Position numbers and translations under genes: made by a program
The notes under the pieces: model-generated
Told to the model about the DNA's origin: nothing
What the model saw: only the letters and a program-made list of their open reading frames with translations
The model's database searches: none
Part shown: positions 13,690 through 24,999 of the stretch, in pieces
How the letters are laid out: each line of letters starts with the position of its first letter
How positions within the stretch are numbered: position 1 is the first letter of the stretch
NCBI GenBank assembly: GCA_900404475.1
Contig: OUQQ01000028.1
Span: 20,284 to 81,477 of the forward strand
Source: Spongospora subterranea
Taxonomy: Eukaryota > Endomyxa > Phytomyxea > Plasmodiophorida > Plasmodiophoridae
Length of the DNA stretch: 61,194 bases
Reading direction: 5' to 3'

Positions 13690-16299
13690 TTATTTAATCA
13701 TCAACGACATTGCATCAAGCGCTCTGGCAGGACTGAGCAACTGAATAGATCGGGCTGATAACCGACCAGGAAGTTGGACAGTAATGTTGTCGAGTTCACA
13801 CTCAACGATAATATTTCCACGATAAGCATTTTCATCGTTCGTGCAGGACAGCATGGCAATCTCAGAGGAAATTGGCATCTACAATTGTTGATGACTTAGT
13901 GATCATGGAGGAGGATCATAAAAACAAACGCACTGGTTTTCCAGATAGCAGAGGAGTTAACGATGCTAACGACATCGACAGCATCATTTCCTTTAGCGAT
14001 ATATGAGGAATGACGTGATTCAAACCCTCCCAAGACAACCTAAATTCCATATCCACTCCATCAGGTCGCGAGCAACGCTCAAATATTCGGACTCCAGCGT
14101 GCATCAAATCTGTAACCATCAACCATTAATAAGAACTCAACCGGTTCGCCGAGTGAAAAGAGTTTCCGCTAACGTCAAGAAAAAGAAATACTAGAAGTGA
14201 AAACATACTGGAGGTCGTGGTATAATACTGAGCGAAACGAGCTGCCATCGGCGAAAGCATATAAAGACGGGCGCGCCGACCGTGGTTCTGCCCATCATGG
14301 GCATCGTCGTCGCCATGGTCACGGAAAAAAATGCTTTTCATCGGGAAAGAATCGAGCAAATTCATGGACTGGGTAATACACTCTGAACCTCAAATAAATA
14401 CAAACACATTGCATTGAAAATAGCATGACCTGTAATTTCGCGGCCGTTTTTCGCAGACAGAATTGGAACAAACGGAAACAGACTACGATAATCAACCTTA
14501 GCATACCCACCAAGTGTGATAGTTGAAATCAATACCTGTCGCCTCGGAATTTTGGATCGCTAACCGATGGTAAATCTGCGAACGCCCGTTCTACAGATAT
14601 GATATCCCTTCGTTCAAGAAGGGCAACAAAAAATCCTCCTGTAACTTTCATGACGATAGTTTCAATGGCAGCTTCGACGGGAATTACCTGCATTGTTATG
14701 ATGAGGCAACAATCGCATACAATGTGACAGTTCTGATAAGCGCTGGCCAACAGGAAACAATGTGTCTGGACATTGCCCTCCATGCTTGGTACGCTTAGCT
14801 TCCTCCCGACTCTCGTATGCTGTGAATGCCGTATCGGGGCCATTTGCTGCCAATACTTCCCACTATCAAAAACGACCTTGAAGACAAAAATAGTGGCGGG
14901 CTAGATTTGGTATTACATGGGTCAAACCAGGAGAGCGGTGAAGTCCTTTAAGGAGTTGCGAATTCTCCAGCACTCTTATCTGGTCGCCGAATTCATGCAA
15001 CAAAGCGAGAACTACAGCTTCATTTTCTATAGGGTTGAATGAACANNNNNNNNNNNNNNNNNNNNNNNNNNNNNNNNNNNNNNNNNNNNNNNNNNNNNNN
15101 NNNNNNNNNNNNNNNNNNNNNNNNNNNNNNNNNNNNNNNNNNNNNGTCGAATAGACCATGCGACCTCCTAATCAGAATCAGTAAATTCTCCATCACAGAT
15201 TTTTTGAGAGCGTTTAGTGTTTGGGACGGCGAGAAACGGCAGAGCTCGAGAGGGTTTTTTTAGAGTACCCGAAGTAAACCACAATCAATAGGTCATGAAA
15301 AAGCTATGAAAGATATACTGTGAATCAAACCTGGTTTTGTCAGGCGGAAAGCCCGTTTGGCAATCTTTAGCTGCTGTGCATGAAGCGCTGATGCCGAAGT
15401 TGGCTTCCAGTTAGATAGAAGTTTCGGAGCCTTCCTGATGGTACCTAGCAAAAAAGCTTAGCTGATCTGTTTATTTCGGTCTAGGTAAGAAACAGACCAT
15501 CTCCACTACAAGGAACATCGCACAAAACACGATCAAATAGTTGATTCGCAGGGAACTCGGCTGCGTCACATCTGCGAACAATTTAGCATATAGCTCCTTT
15601 CAAACAAAATTGATTGAAACACTAATATCGAGTGCTCTTGGACTACCTGGTGACGACAAGCGCAGCACTCCCTGAACACTTCAATCGGCTCATGAGCATT
15701 GATGCACGGTTAGCGTTGCAGTCGTTGGCTACAATAACGCCAGAATCATCACTAGAGCGTTGTCGTAGCACCTGAGCCAACTGAGCCGTTTTTGAACCTA
15801 GTAGTCGCGTGCGTTTACTAGGAATCAAGCCAGCCTAGATGGAAAATACCTGGCGCCGCACAGATATCTAAAAACGAGGGATTCGCGGGAAGCGAGTTGT
15901 CGGTAAGAAGCAGAACAGGTATCATACTACAGGTAAAATTATTGGGTGATATCGCCAAATAATTTAAACAACTGACCTGACGACCTCTTGGCGAATGATC
16001 GTGCCCATCTCGGTTTGAGCTTTGAGGAACTGTTTGAAATCGTCCGACCACGACACACGCGGCGTTGTTGCGTGCCAAGCCAACCTGTTGGGGTACCAAT
16101 CCAGACAAGATAGATCTTGATACCGCCCCGATTCCAGCTGAGCTAGCAATCTCTTGCCGGCACCACCGGCGTATTGCTCTACGACAACAAAGCTGGCCGG
16201 TAATGGTTGATGTATGGATGTCTGAAAGTTGTCCCATTCCCCGTCCGTCACTATAGTTTGCTGTTTATAGTATTCCAAAAACGCGTCTTCTCCCTTCAT
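13690..16299 (-). CDS. NSUN2: NSUN2/Trm4-type tRNA cytosine-5 methyltransferase
   Basis: Methylates C5 of cytosines in tRNA using S-adenosylmethionine, mainly in the nucleus. Starting from the ATG at 16299, the N-terminal block reads FLEYYKQQTIVTDGEWDNF, LDWYPNRLAWH and TEMGTIIRQEVVR. The SAM-binding segment is FLDICAAPG..SKTAQLAQVL (about 15870-15780) and VIVANDCNANRASML. Catalytic motif IV, CDVPCSGDG, lies at about 15497-15520, and motif VI, VYST-CSFNPIENEAVV, straddles the 100-N gap. After the gap come LLPHHNNAGGFFVALLERRD and the C-terminal accessory domain (AGVRIFERCSR, LSWEGLNHVIPHIS, IIVECELDNITVQLPGR). Both catalytic cysteines can be read. The gap is a placeholder, since the conserved VYSTCSFNP motif is continuous in relatives; at most an intron or a few bases are missing. 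An upstream first exon cannot be excluded. Confidence 0.92.
15046..15145. other. 100-N scaffold gap inside the NSUN2 gene
   Basis: Exactly 100 Ns separate the VYST and CSFNP codons of one conserved motif, so the size is a convention and not a measured distance. Confidence 0.9.
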
Positions 16300-17197
16300 A
16301 ATTGGGATAATAAATACAATGAGCGTAACCAGTCGGTTTAGCTCTAAACCTTGCGATTACGCTATCAGACGACTGACAAGAAAATCTGTAACGATTACCG
16401 CGCTGAGAAAACTGCGTAAAATGAAAACTCAACCATACTGTAACATCATCGTTGTGCATCGACGTTACATGCGCAGGCATGCAGTTTGCTACTGTAGTAT
16501 CGTGAAACAGAGAACGTGACTACATCGATGATGCGCCGTACCGTTTATTGGTTTGGCGGAACGTCAGTGGCAGCTGTTTTGGCCAGGTCTGGCAATTAGG
16601 TTGTTATGCAAGGCAGAGCACCCGTTATGAGGTTATCATAATAGACCTACCGTTTCAGGCTCACCCAATTTTTTACGACATAGCTGACGTTGTTGCCCCG
16701 TATCTGTCTCTGGCAGTCGATGGTGGATAAGATACGCTTCCTAGGAAACCGGTAAGCACCTCGATCTGCAGCGAACCGACGACTCCGGTGCATGAGCTTC
16801 GGATCGACGAACAGATCTACATACGCTTGTTGAATCCTAAACCCTTACACACGATAGTTTGATTCAAATTGTCTTTCACGTTTTTCAATAACAATCCTTA
16901 CAAAGACACCAGCACTTTATGTTTCAGCGCCGAACTGACCAGACACTATATCGTTTCCTTTACAACTACGAAATGAAAATCGGATTTGAGGGTGATCTCA
17001 GAGAATTTTGTACTTAGATTCTCTTGAAAGAGAATATAACACGAACTTTGTGTTCATCTAACAAGTTTTTCTCAACGAGACGTTTGTTTTCTTATTTTAT
17101 CGAAGTAGCACAACCATCTCGACATCGAACTTTATGCATTGCAACCACCTATCGTTGACAAGAGCTGTAGAAGTTCGACTGTTGATTTCTGAGTTGT
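16300..17197. other. Intergenic region with a possible very short ORF
   Basis: An ATG at about 16513 opens MMRRTVYWFGGTSVAA. Removing a GTTTTG..TTTCAG intron joins it in frame to AHPIFYDIADVV..AVDGG and a TAA near 16730, about 38 codons in all. I do not recognise it. The remainder (16730-17197) is AT-rich and holds the true 3' side of NDUFAF5. Confidence 0.25.
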
Positions 17198-18592
17198 TTA
17201 TATATCTCTCAAACTCGCCTTTGCAGATCCTCGTTTTAGGGGTTGATGTTGGTGTTCCGGATCTGGTGACCATCCGATCATGTAGATTATCTGTCAAAGC
17301 GCTAATTTCAAGGGTGAAATACGAATAAAACTGCGGTGTAAATACATTGAACGTCGCCGGAATAAGCCCATCTTCGTTGGCATACATGGCCTCATAAGCA
17401 GCAGCCGCTGCAAGGAAGATATCACGAGATACAAACGGTCTTCTTCCAAGTGAGACGTTGCATTCGCCCATAGCGGTTAAATGTTCCATCAGTGTGAACA
17501 TACTGCACCATCGATCGATGAGAAAACAATGTAGCCAGTTGTGCAGTGACATACTCGGGGTACATGCATGTAATTCTGTCGTTATCAACTGTGGGAATGA
17601 CGAAACCCGATTCTTGCAATAACGACCCAGCATCTTGCGAGCTGACCATGGCTAGGAGATAATCAAAACAATGTGGTGATGAAGTCAATGGCATTCTACG
17701 TGAGATATGAGGGCTTAGACCTCCTGACCGCTCTAAATCCGCTACCGCAAACGCAGACCTGGGAAGAAATATATAAGTGAACAAAGGGCCGAGACGTTGA
17801 AGATAACCTGAGTTCTTGCAAAGTATCGCCGCCTAAAAACGCGGCGATGAAGGCCCCGTCTGGCTTTAGTATAGTTCTGATTTGGGTCAGACAAGAGACC
17901 AGGTCATTCACCTAACCAAATACGGTTTACATCCTAATAAAGATAAGATCAACAGAGCCGACCCAATTTAAACTCAATGATGACACGACCAAGTCGGCAC
18001 TTCCTGCTTGAAACGGGATAAACTCTTCGTCGGCACAAATATTGTGTAGGCGTAAATCTATCACAACAATAATCATCTGATGTAAAAAAGATGAATGGCA
18101 GCAAGTTACCTGCATTGTGTTTGGATTGCGTCCGTTGATTATACAGTACGGTCTGCAGAGACGAGTCGACCTGAACAAGGTTCTTGACGGATCCACCCTG
18201 AAGCGATAGGTGCTTGGCGATATGCCCATGACCGCAGCCAATATCAATACAGACAGGAAATTCCCTTTTCACGTCCTGAGAGATCGACGTTGTTGATGTG
18301 ACAAAACAACGTGAGCACAGACAACAAATTTTGAACGGACCTGGATACGGCCGACAATTCTTCTGGCAACTTCATCGCGAAGATAGTCGAAATACCCTGT
18401 CCTATCAGCCTTATCTTTTTGCTTCTTCTTTAAACCTGTTAAAGCCAGACCTAAACACTGGGCATATTGGCACACTGAATTAAACTGCTGACTCCTATCG
18501 AAGACCTCGATGACGCTGGATAAACATCGTCTGCCCTGACACATCAAGCGAGCCCGGCATTGTTGCCGCTTTAACCCGGAAACCCACCCCAT
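17198..18592 (-). CDS. NDUFAF5: NDUFAF5-type complex I assembly factor
   Basis: A mitochondrial methyltransferase-fold protein known to hydroxylate an arginine of NDUFS7 during complex I assembly. The ATG at 18592 gives an Arg-rich presequence-like start ([19 protein letters not shown]), then VFDRS. A splice leads to [17 protein letters not shown] and [13 protein letters not shown]. The SAM-site motif is [15 protein letters not shown] (about 18215-18250). Further motifs are [52 protein letters not shown] and [20 protein letters not shown]. The last junction is informative: reading straight on gives an unrelated tail, but splicing at [19 protein letters not shown] (GTATTT..GACAG) restores the family C-terminus ending [12 protein letters not shown], with stop at 17198. 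About seven exons. Confidence 0.93.
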
Positions 18593-18954
18593 AGTTATTG
18601 ATTTACTATTATTTCAACATCACACCACTAATCTCCGTAAACCAGTAATTTCCGCAATCACCATACTTCAGAAAACCCAACACGAGAACAGCAGCAAATA
18701 AACGCTGAGCTCGAAAACTGATAAGCATTTTATTCGGTAGAAAATTTGAAACACAATACATATTTGGAGCGAAAACAGGCGTGATTTGTTGCGGCCGAAG
18801 ATAAACGGCCTAATATTCGGGTCGGACAAGATTATTCCCAGATCGGAAATGAGGTCAAGAAAAAGTGCGAAGAATGACCCGATCAGCCGATCGAGTGAGA
18901 TTGTACACACAGAGGTATATTGCGCGACTGCGAGCAAGAGACCCCTTGACCCTT

Positions 18955-18976
18955 GAGAGAGAGAGAGAGAGAGAGG
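18955..18976. repeat. (GA)n microsatellite
   Basis: An uninterrupted GA tract lies about 100 bp upstream of the acidic-protein ATG at 19072, probably in its promoter or 5' leader. Confidence 0.9.
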
Positions 18977-19071
18977 GAGCGGCCACACTGATCACGGCAA
19001 GGAGTCATTCCCGTATTTCACTTCATATCTTCACATCCACCTCGCTCGCCTTCCTCAAAATTCAGGAAAAC

Positions 19072-19503
19072 ATGTCGTCGCCTGCTGTCGAGCCCGTTGT
19101 AGCTGATGCATCATCCGTCCCCGTAGACTCAGTTGTTGTCGAGGCAACCCCTGAAGCCAGCACTACCGAATCTGAGCAGGCTGAATCGCCTGAGGTGGAA
19201 AGCGTTGCTGCCCCCGAACCTGAGGTCGCCGCTGAGTGCGAGGTCACTGAGCCAGAAGTCGCCACCACTGAAGCCGCCGCTCAGCCAGAACCAGCTGCAG
19301 AAACTGTCGCTGAAACTGAAACCGTCACTGAACCGGAAGTCGTGACGGAGGCCGAACCTGAATGCGGTGACAAGCGAAAAGCGGACGAGCCAATTGTCAC
19401 AGAGGCGGCCAAGAAATCCAAAACCGATGAGGTTTCTGAAGAGCCAGTCAAACCCTCTGAACAAACAGAGCAAGAAGTATCCATATCTCAAGTCGCTGCT
19501 TGA
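19072..19503 (+). CDS. Acidic Glu/Pro/Val/Ala-rich low-complexity protein
   Basis: A single-exon gene of 143 codons. I start it at MSSPAVEPVV (19072) because the upstream open frame is an Arg-rich, GA-repeat leader without coding character. Residues 1-100 are almost entirely E, P, V, A, T and S in PEV/EPE/TEPE-type repeats with no predicted fold. Near the C-terminus a basic patch, CGDKRKADEP and AAKKSKTDE, could serve as a nuclear localisation signal, and the end is ISQVAA. An AATAAA lies 31 bp after the stop. It has no signal peptide or membrane segment. I do not recognise a family; an abundant disordered nuclear protein of chaperone or chromatin type is one guess. The single exon and consistent third-base use support a real gene. 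Confidence 0.75.
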   Translation: MSSPAVEPVVADASSVPVDSVVVEATPEASTTESEQAESPEVESVAAPEPEVAAECEVTEPEVATTEAAAQPEPAAETVAETETVTEPEVVTEAEPECGDKRKADEPIVTEAAKKSKTDEVSEEPVKPSEQTEQEVSISQVAA

Positions 19504-19533
19504 TTCCTAGTTGCTGTGCATTGATTGTATTGC

Positions 19534-19539
19534 AATAAA
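19534..19539 (+). terminator. AATAAA polyadenylation signal
   Basis: A canonical hexamer 31 bp downstream of the acidic-protein stop codon. Confidence 0.6.
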
Positions 19540-19920
19540 AGTTATGCACTGTTCAACATTATATCGTTTTTCTCTGCGTTGAACCTAGATAGTGGTCAAC
19601 GGGAACATGTTCGCGTTGATCGACGCTTGGGGTAATTCAAATGCGGGGAGTTTGTCTGGCAGTCCGAATCGTACATCGATAAATGTATAAATATTGAACC
19701 AGTCAAGATGAAAAAATGTCGAAATCGTCTTCCATATTTCCATTTGATGAATGAAACGGCATGGACCCCGTCAATTGTAGAATCCGCGTTGATCCAGGAT
19801 AAATCTGATCCAGATTGGTTCGCGATGGCGTGAAGGAGATTTGCGGGAAATCGAATGGAGACGATTCGGATTCTGACGGAACGTTTGAGTTAGCTTATTG
19901 TCAATGATTGCTTCAAACGT

Positions 19921-20416
19921 TCAATTACCAGCCGATGGCGATGAGATCGAATGTGATATTTTAGAGCCGGGGAACGTTGCTTGCTGCAAACAGCAAGATA
20001 TCTTGGCTAGCTCAGCTCTAAGGTCGGCCTTCTCCTCTCTAAGATGCTCGTTCTGAGCTGTCAAGGTGCTGATCATATTGATCGCCTCACTCAATATCGT
20101 GAATTTCTCAGTCTTATTTGACTGGCCCAAGTTGAGGATATTACTCATCACCTTTGGAAGAATATATCAGGGAGTTGTTCTCGCCGCGTCAATAATCGCT
20201 TACCTCGAATCTATTATTCAACTCGAATCGTCTCTGCTTTTCGCGATCATTCTTCCTTAGTTTTCGGCGTGAAGTCCCCGATTTTGAGTCGACCGCTGCC
20301 GTTCGCTTAGTGCCTCTGCTCTTGGTGCCTGGTTCACACGATGAATTATCATCGTCTTCCGCGTCGTCATCATGGATCCTATGCTTCGTTGAACCTTTGG
20401 ACGTGATTGCATCCAT
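19921..20416 (-). CDS. bHLH-leucine-zipper transcription factor
   Basis: Predicted E-box-binding nuclear factor. The ATG at 20416 begins an acidic stretch (HDDDAEDDDNSS) and a basic linker. The DNA-binding basic region is RRKLRKNDREKQRRFELNNR, with the Glu-Arg-Arg pattern that reads CANNTG. A GTAAGC intron splits helix 1, which resumes as FEVMSNILNLGQ, followed by the loop and helix 2 (KTEKFTILSEAINMISTLTA). The heptad continues QNEHLREEKADLRAELAKI, a short coiled-coil zipper. The frame closes at 19921 after a Ser-rich tail. At about 140 residues it is small, with essentially the bHLH-Zip alone. It resembles plant ILR3-like and fungal bHLH proteins in helix 2 wording, but I would not assign a subfamily. 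Confidence 0.88.
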
Positions 20417-21303
20417 GCTCCAAAGTGAATTATGTATGGGTACGCCGGCAAGGTCGCTTCAAAAGGCGAAAGATCGAATACGGTAGATCTTGATATTTAG
20501 TACAATCTCTGGTATAGGTCGGTTACCAAGTTGTCTGATTGATCGAGTTCGTCTGAAAAATCCTCATGTTGATGGGAATGGATTGCTAAGCTTCGATAAG
20601 TACAATTTGGCAGAGTTAGGCGTGAATTGCCGAGACTCTCGAACCATCGAATAGTGCATAAACGCAGAGATTTATGAGCCGGGGAACGGTAAGATAGACT
20701 CAATAAGCTGTCACCCTACCTTGAACAAAGCATGTTAGTTTTAGTAGGAAACGGGAATCTCAAAAATGCCTTGAATAGTAAACACGATCGAAATCGTGAG
20801 GGAAAAATGCGGTTGGAATTGAGAAGAAAAATGACGTTCGTCAAGGTCGAATTTAGATGAGCACCCTTTCTCGCGATAAATTATCAATTGTAAGCGGAAT
20901 CGACTTTGCATCCAATTTAAAAAAATGGATGCTTTATTGGTTTTTTGATGAGTTTCATACAGCATATGTGCTTCGTTGACGGGGACAAGGAGAGTGGATA
21001 GCACCCACATCGATATTCAATTAGGGTTGATGATCATGTGGAATCTAGTGTTGATTACCTGTTGGATAATGGGAAAACTTCACACCTTGGTAAGTTCTCA
21101 AATATTGTGTTTGGACCAAATCCCCAATCAAAGGTTGGCATCTCAGTGCGTTTATCAGGCTTCAGCTGTCTTCATACAAAACAATCTTGAATTTTGCCCT
21201 GAGGTCTGAATAATTGCCAGATCCATCTATAGCGGCTTCCAGCGGTAGAGCCTTTCATCAAAGTAGCTATAGCTACACGGTTTGTGATCGACCAATCAAA
21301 AAT
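20417..21303. other. Intergenic region
   Basis: Several minus-strand open frames (20703-20497, 21010-20741) have no recognisable content or splice linkage to the bHLH gene. It carries the bHLH promoter side and the 5' flank of the tRNA gene. Confidence 0.45.
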
Positions 21304-21374
21304 GGAATAGTAGCTCAGAGGCAGAGCGGAGGATTGCAGATCCTCAGGTCCTGGTTTCGATTACCAGCTGTTCC
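21304..21374 (+). tRNA. tRNA-Cys (GCA)
   Basis: A 71-nt cloverleaf. The acceptor arms GGAATAG and CTGTTCC pair fully (one T-G). The D stem is GCTC/GAGC. The anticodon stem GAGGA/TCCTC encloses TTGCAGA with anticodon GCA. The T arm is CTGGT-TTCGATT-ACCAG. There is no intron. The A and B box segments (TAGCTCAGAGG, GGTTTCGATTA) are present. Confidence 0.96.
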
Positions 21375-21376
21375 TG

Positions 21377-21382
21377 TTTTTT
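21377..21382 (+). terminator. Pol III oligo-T terminator of tRNA-Cys
   Basis: Six Ts begin three bases after the acceptor stem, enough for RNA polymerase III termination. Confidence 0.8.
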
Positions 21383-21517
21383 ATGACTTGCTTCGATTCA
21401 ATATACACCGCAGTGAACCTAACGACAACCTGGAAATTTTTCCTTGTGGACAAAGAGTGATCAATCGACATCGCTGTTGTCAAATTTGCGGATTGTTTTG
21501 CCAAAGGTAAAGCCGGG

Positions 21518-21826
21518 ATGAGTTCCATTACCAAGTTCATCGCTAGCCATATGGAGAAGCCGGAAGACCGCATGAAGAAAATGTTGGAGATACATGCGGA
21601 AACGGAGAAGGGGATCGCGATCACGTATGTTTTTGATTAAGTCTTTTCGGCTGTGGAGATAACTGAGATACGTATGGCTAGGAAAAAACGATGGGATTTG
21701 CCAACTAAGAAGTTTGGACACTGGAGAGATACTGAATTACAAGTATCCAAGAACGAAGACTACAACAAACTTCTTCGATCGCGTTTAGCTGTCAACATCT
21801 CCGGCGGCGAAGTACAACTTTACTGA
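21518..21826 (+). CDS. Small hypothetical protein
   Basis: The ATG at 21518 (MSSITKFIASHMEKPEDRMK) runs to a GTATGT donor near 21625. A CTAG acceptor near 21680 resumes in frame as KKRWDLPTKKFGHWRDTELQ and stops at 21826 after GGEVQLY, about 80 residues. The sequence is charged, mostly helical, with no membrane segment or signal peptide. The open frame also extends upstream of the ATG (DIAVVKFADCFAKGKAG), so a 5' exon may be missing. I do not recognise the family. The in-frame splice and the charged, non-repetitive content argue that it is real. Confidence 0.55.
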
Positions 21827-22011
21827 ATCGCTTGAAGGTTTGCCCTGAATGTCGGCACAATTCGTGAACTATTTCGTTGACTGGATATTATCAGAAGAAG
21901 TGGCAGCGAATTTTGGGAATCAAATGGAGTAGACAAATAAAGAAGAATATCTGAGATTTGGACCAATGAGAAAATATCAGACATCGTTTATAGAGGTGAT
22001 AAGGGTGAGAG

Positions 22012-24519
22012 TTAATCTTCATGGCCGACGGGATCTTCACCATGACGGTCCTTTCCTTGAGGTCGGCCTGCTCGCATGACTTCATCAACCAACAGAAGCT
22101 TGGTGGCAATGATCGACCCAAGATGAAGAAATTGTTTCTTAACAGCAAGATTGTCGTAAATGCTAGCATCCGCCGAACAGACTGGTTTGCCGCTTGTTAA
22201 ATCTAACCCAACAGCCCCAGATGGGCCATCATTACTTTTAGCCTGGTAAAAAGTAAGAAAAAAAGACGAAATCTCTCTCGGCATGAACGAACCTCGTCAA
22301 TCAAGTCGAGGAGGGCCTGTTGGACGTCAAGCCCAGCATTAGCCGCAAGGGACTTGGGAATCACTAATAAACCATCGGCGAACGCTTGAACACCTAATTT
22401 CGCGCGTCCCTTGACAGTGTCTTTGAACTTAAGAAGATTGAGATAGGCGGCAACTTCAAAGGCACCAGCCCCAGGTACTACAAACCTGGTAAATGTTCCC
22501 GGATCATCGATCACTAGTTAACGGAACTTACCGACAGCACCATCAACAAGGCAATTCCTGACAGCACGCAAACCATCCCGGATGGCATCTTTAATTTGAG
22601 CAACGGTATGGTTGTTTGGTCCCCGAACGACGATTGTGCAGCTTTTGGCCATTCCGGCTGTTTCAATGAACGTATATTTATCGTCACCCATTGACTGCTC
22701 GTAAACAGATTGGGCAAATCCCTGAATGTAACAAAGTGAGGAAACTAATAGCCAAAAGAGAGATGACAATTATTACAAGACAAGAAGGCTCTAAATCGTC
22801 AACAGAGTTGACAGCATATCCTCCAACAGCAAGGGATAATCGCTCCATATTACGGCGTTTAGCCCGGCGTATACCAATAATACCCTACCAAAACATATGT
22901 TAATGCGGATACAATGCATGAAAACCGGCATTTTACCGCTTTATGAAGTATGTCAAGGCTGACTGGGTCAATGCCTTTCTGATTGATAACGACAAACCCA
23001 TAGTGGGATTTGTCACCAACACAAACTGCTTTCTTGAGGGCAACGATCTTTTTGACGCGTTCATCAGTAAAAGACTATACCCAGTATCAGACATTAGCTG
23101 GCGAGAAAGATGCACATCACAAACCAACCCTCTCAGCTGCAACCATTTTCTGGCGCTCTTCAGCAGAATTATAAAAAAACCCAGAGTTCACCTGAACGCA
23201 CCCCCTAAATCACTGACTGAACGATCACATCCAAGAACAAACTCACTTCAGTTTTCTCATATTCGAGAGAGACGTTACATGTAAGAATAAAAGCGTTCTC
23301 GGTTGACCTATACCCGAATGTTGACGATGGTGGTAATTTCGAAAACGAACGACAGAGGCTTACCGAGGAGCCCCAGGATGACGAGCCCCGTGATCCAACA
23401 CTAGACCTTTCACAAGTTTCGTGTCAAGATCAGATTTTGTCTTGATCTCCATGATTTCCACCATGTGAAGATCAATGTCCGATTGAGAGGTGACGGCCAA
23501 AACCTGCCAGTTAGTGCTTAAAATTTCAGATTGAAGGGTAATGATAAATGTAAACATACAGCCTCAACTACGACGTCGGTAAGATGGTCAGCAAGTTGAC
23601 GGCGAACTTTGGTCCGAAGTGAAGTCTGAGCAGTAGCCGTCAGAATTTTTCGGGCCTCTTTCTGATTGCTGGTATCAATTGGGATATTGAACTCCGATAA
23701 AAATTTGGCTGTTTCGTCTTTAGCCAACTCCATCCNGTAAACATACAGCCTCAACTACGACGTCGGTAAGATGGTCAGCAAGTTGACGGCGAACTTTGGT
23801 CCGAAGTGAAGTCTGAGCAGTAGCCGTCAGAATTTTTCGGGCCTCTTTCTGATTGCTGGTATCAATTGGGATATTGAACTCCGATAAATATTTGGCTGTT
23901 TCGTCTTTAGCCAACTCCATCCCCTATTCATTATTCCATACCTCAGACGGATTCTTCCAGTGGGATTCATTACATACCTCAACAATTAACCGAGGATGAA
24001 GACCATCCATTACATAACGTTCAGCTTGCTTCAGAAGCTCGCCTACACGAACTTGTTAATATACGATTTACTTTTGCAAAAATAAATTTGGTTGGCAATA
24101 CCCGTGAAAAGAACGTTGGATGTCGTTCCGTCTCCAGTAATATCATCTTGGGCAGTTGCAGTTCGCGCAATCAAAGACGCAGTTGGATGTTGAATTTGCT
24201 GGAAAAAATATGTAATGTCATTTGACTGAAAACATGAACCGCATTAAGGTGTATCACCATTTGATGCAATAAAACATTGCCATCTTTTGTGAGTTTAATT
24301 TCCCCTCCACCTGACACAAGCATCTTGATTGTGCCCATTGGACCGATATTCGACGTTAACACCGACTGCAGTGATTTGGCAGCGCCAATGTTGATCTGAA
24401 TTCCCTTTAGAAAATCATCTGATAAACCGTTCCTCTCCGATGGACATCACCTGCAGTGCAACGTTGGTTCCCCCAATGCGGTCCGCATTCGGGTTCAATG
24501 TCGCCAAGCTGCTGCTCAT
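22012..24519 (-). CDS. CCT6: T-complex chaperonin subunit zeta (CCT6)
   Basis: A subunit of the cytosolic TRiC/CCT ring that folds actin, tubulin and other proteins. The ATG at 24519 gives [17 protein letters not shown], and a splice leads to [19 protein letters not shown]. The nucleotide site follows: [29 protein letters not shown] Asp residues near 24140-24170, and GAGAFEVA near 22470. Further zeta-type segments are [78 protein letters not shown] and [16 protein letters not shown]. The end is GHED at 22012. About ten short introns. An exon near 23550-23922 appears twice because of an assembly joint at 23736; the two versions differ at one codon (FLSEFN versus YLSEFN). Confidence 0.95.
23550..23922. 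repeat. Assembly duplication around single N at 23736
   Basis: 186 bp (23550-23735) recur as 23737-23922 inside CCT6, with one base difference (AAAAATTTGG versus AAATATTTGG). Only one copy can be used in the protein. Confidence 0.88.
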
Positions 24520-24999
24520 GATTTGGAAATCGTGTTCTGGATGCGATATTAGGTGGAGGAGAGACCTTGGCAACTGGTAAACGGCAGCCGCAGTTGAACA
24601 AGTCCGTCACGGGTTCAATCAGTGTACACACCCTTGACAGGTATTATCCACTGGGCCATGGCACCGCAACTCAACTGTATGTACAGGACGATGTCGCGCA
24701 GTTGTATCGTGTATTTGAGGGTGACAGTGCCATGTATGGAACTACTCTGTGCAGTATTGTACACTGTATACAAAGGTGTGGGAGAGATAGATCAGAAATC
24801 ACACACGATACAAAGTCGATTTGCGTCTGAACACGTGAATTTACCGTGAACTGACTGTAAACTGCGTTTTTTTCAGACCCGGACGGGATTTTCATCCAAC
24901 TTGTTGGCGCTAATCTGATGCAATTGCTGATAAAAACCGACCCACTTTTTTGACCTTCTTCCGGCGCTGAAAAAAAAAAACGAGAAACTGCTCGCCGAC
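24520..24999. other. Divergent intergenic region with TGTACACTGTA motif
   Basis: The shared upstream region of CCT6 (minus) and the small plus-strand gene at 25000. The stretch 24665-24780 has several GTAC/TGTACACTGTA-type segments resembling the repeats at 60404-60517. No gene seen. Confidence 0.4.

Noticed and set aside
18955..18976. GA tract as part of a coding exon (ERERERE)
   Set aside because: The Arg-Glu run is a translation of a microsatellite upstream of the better-supported ATG at 19072.
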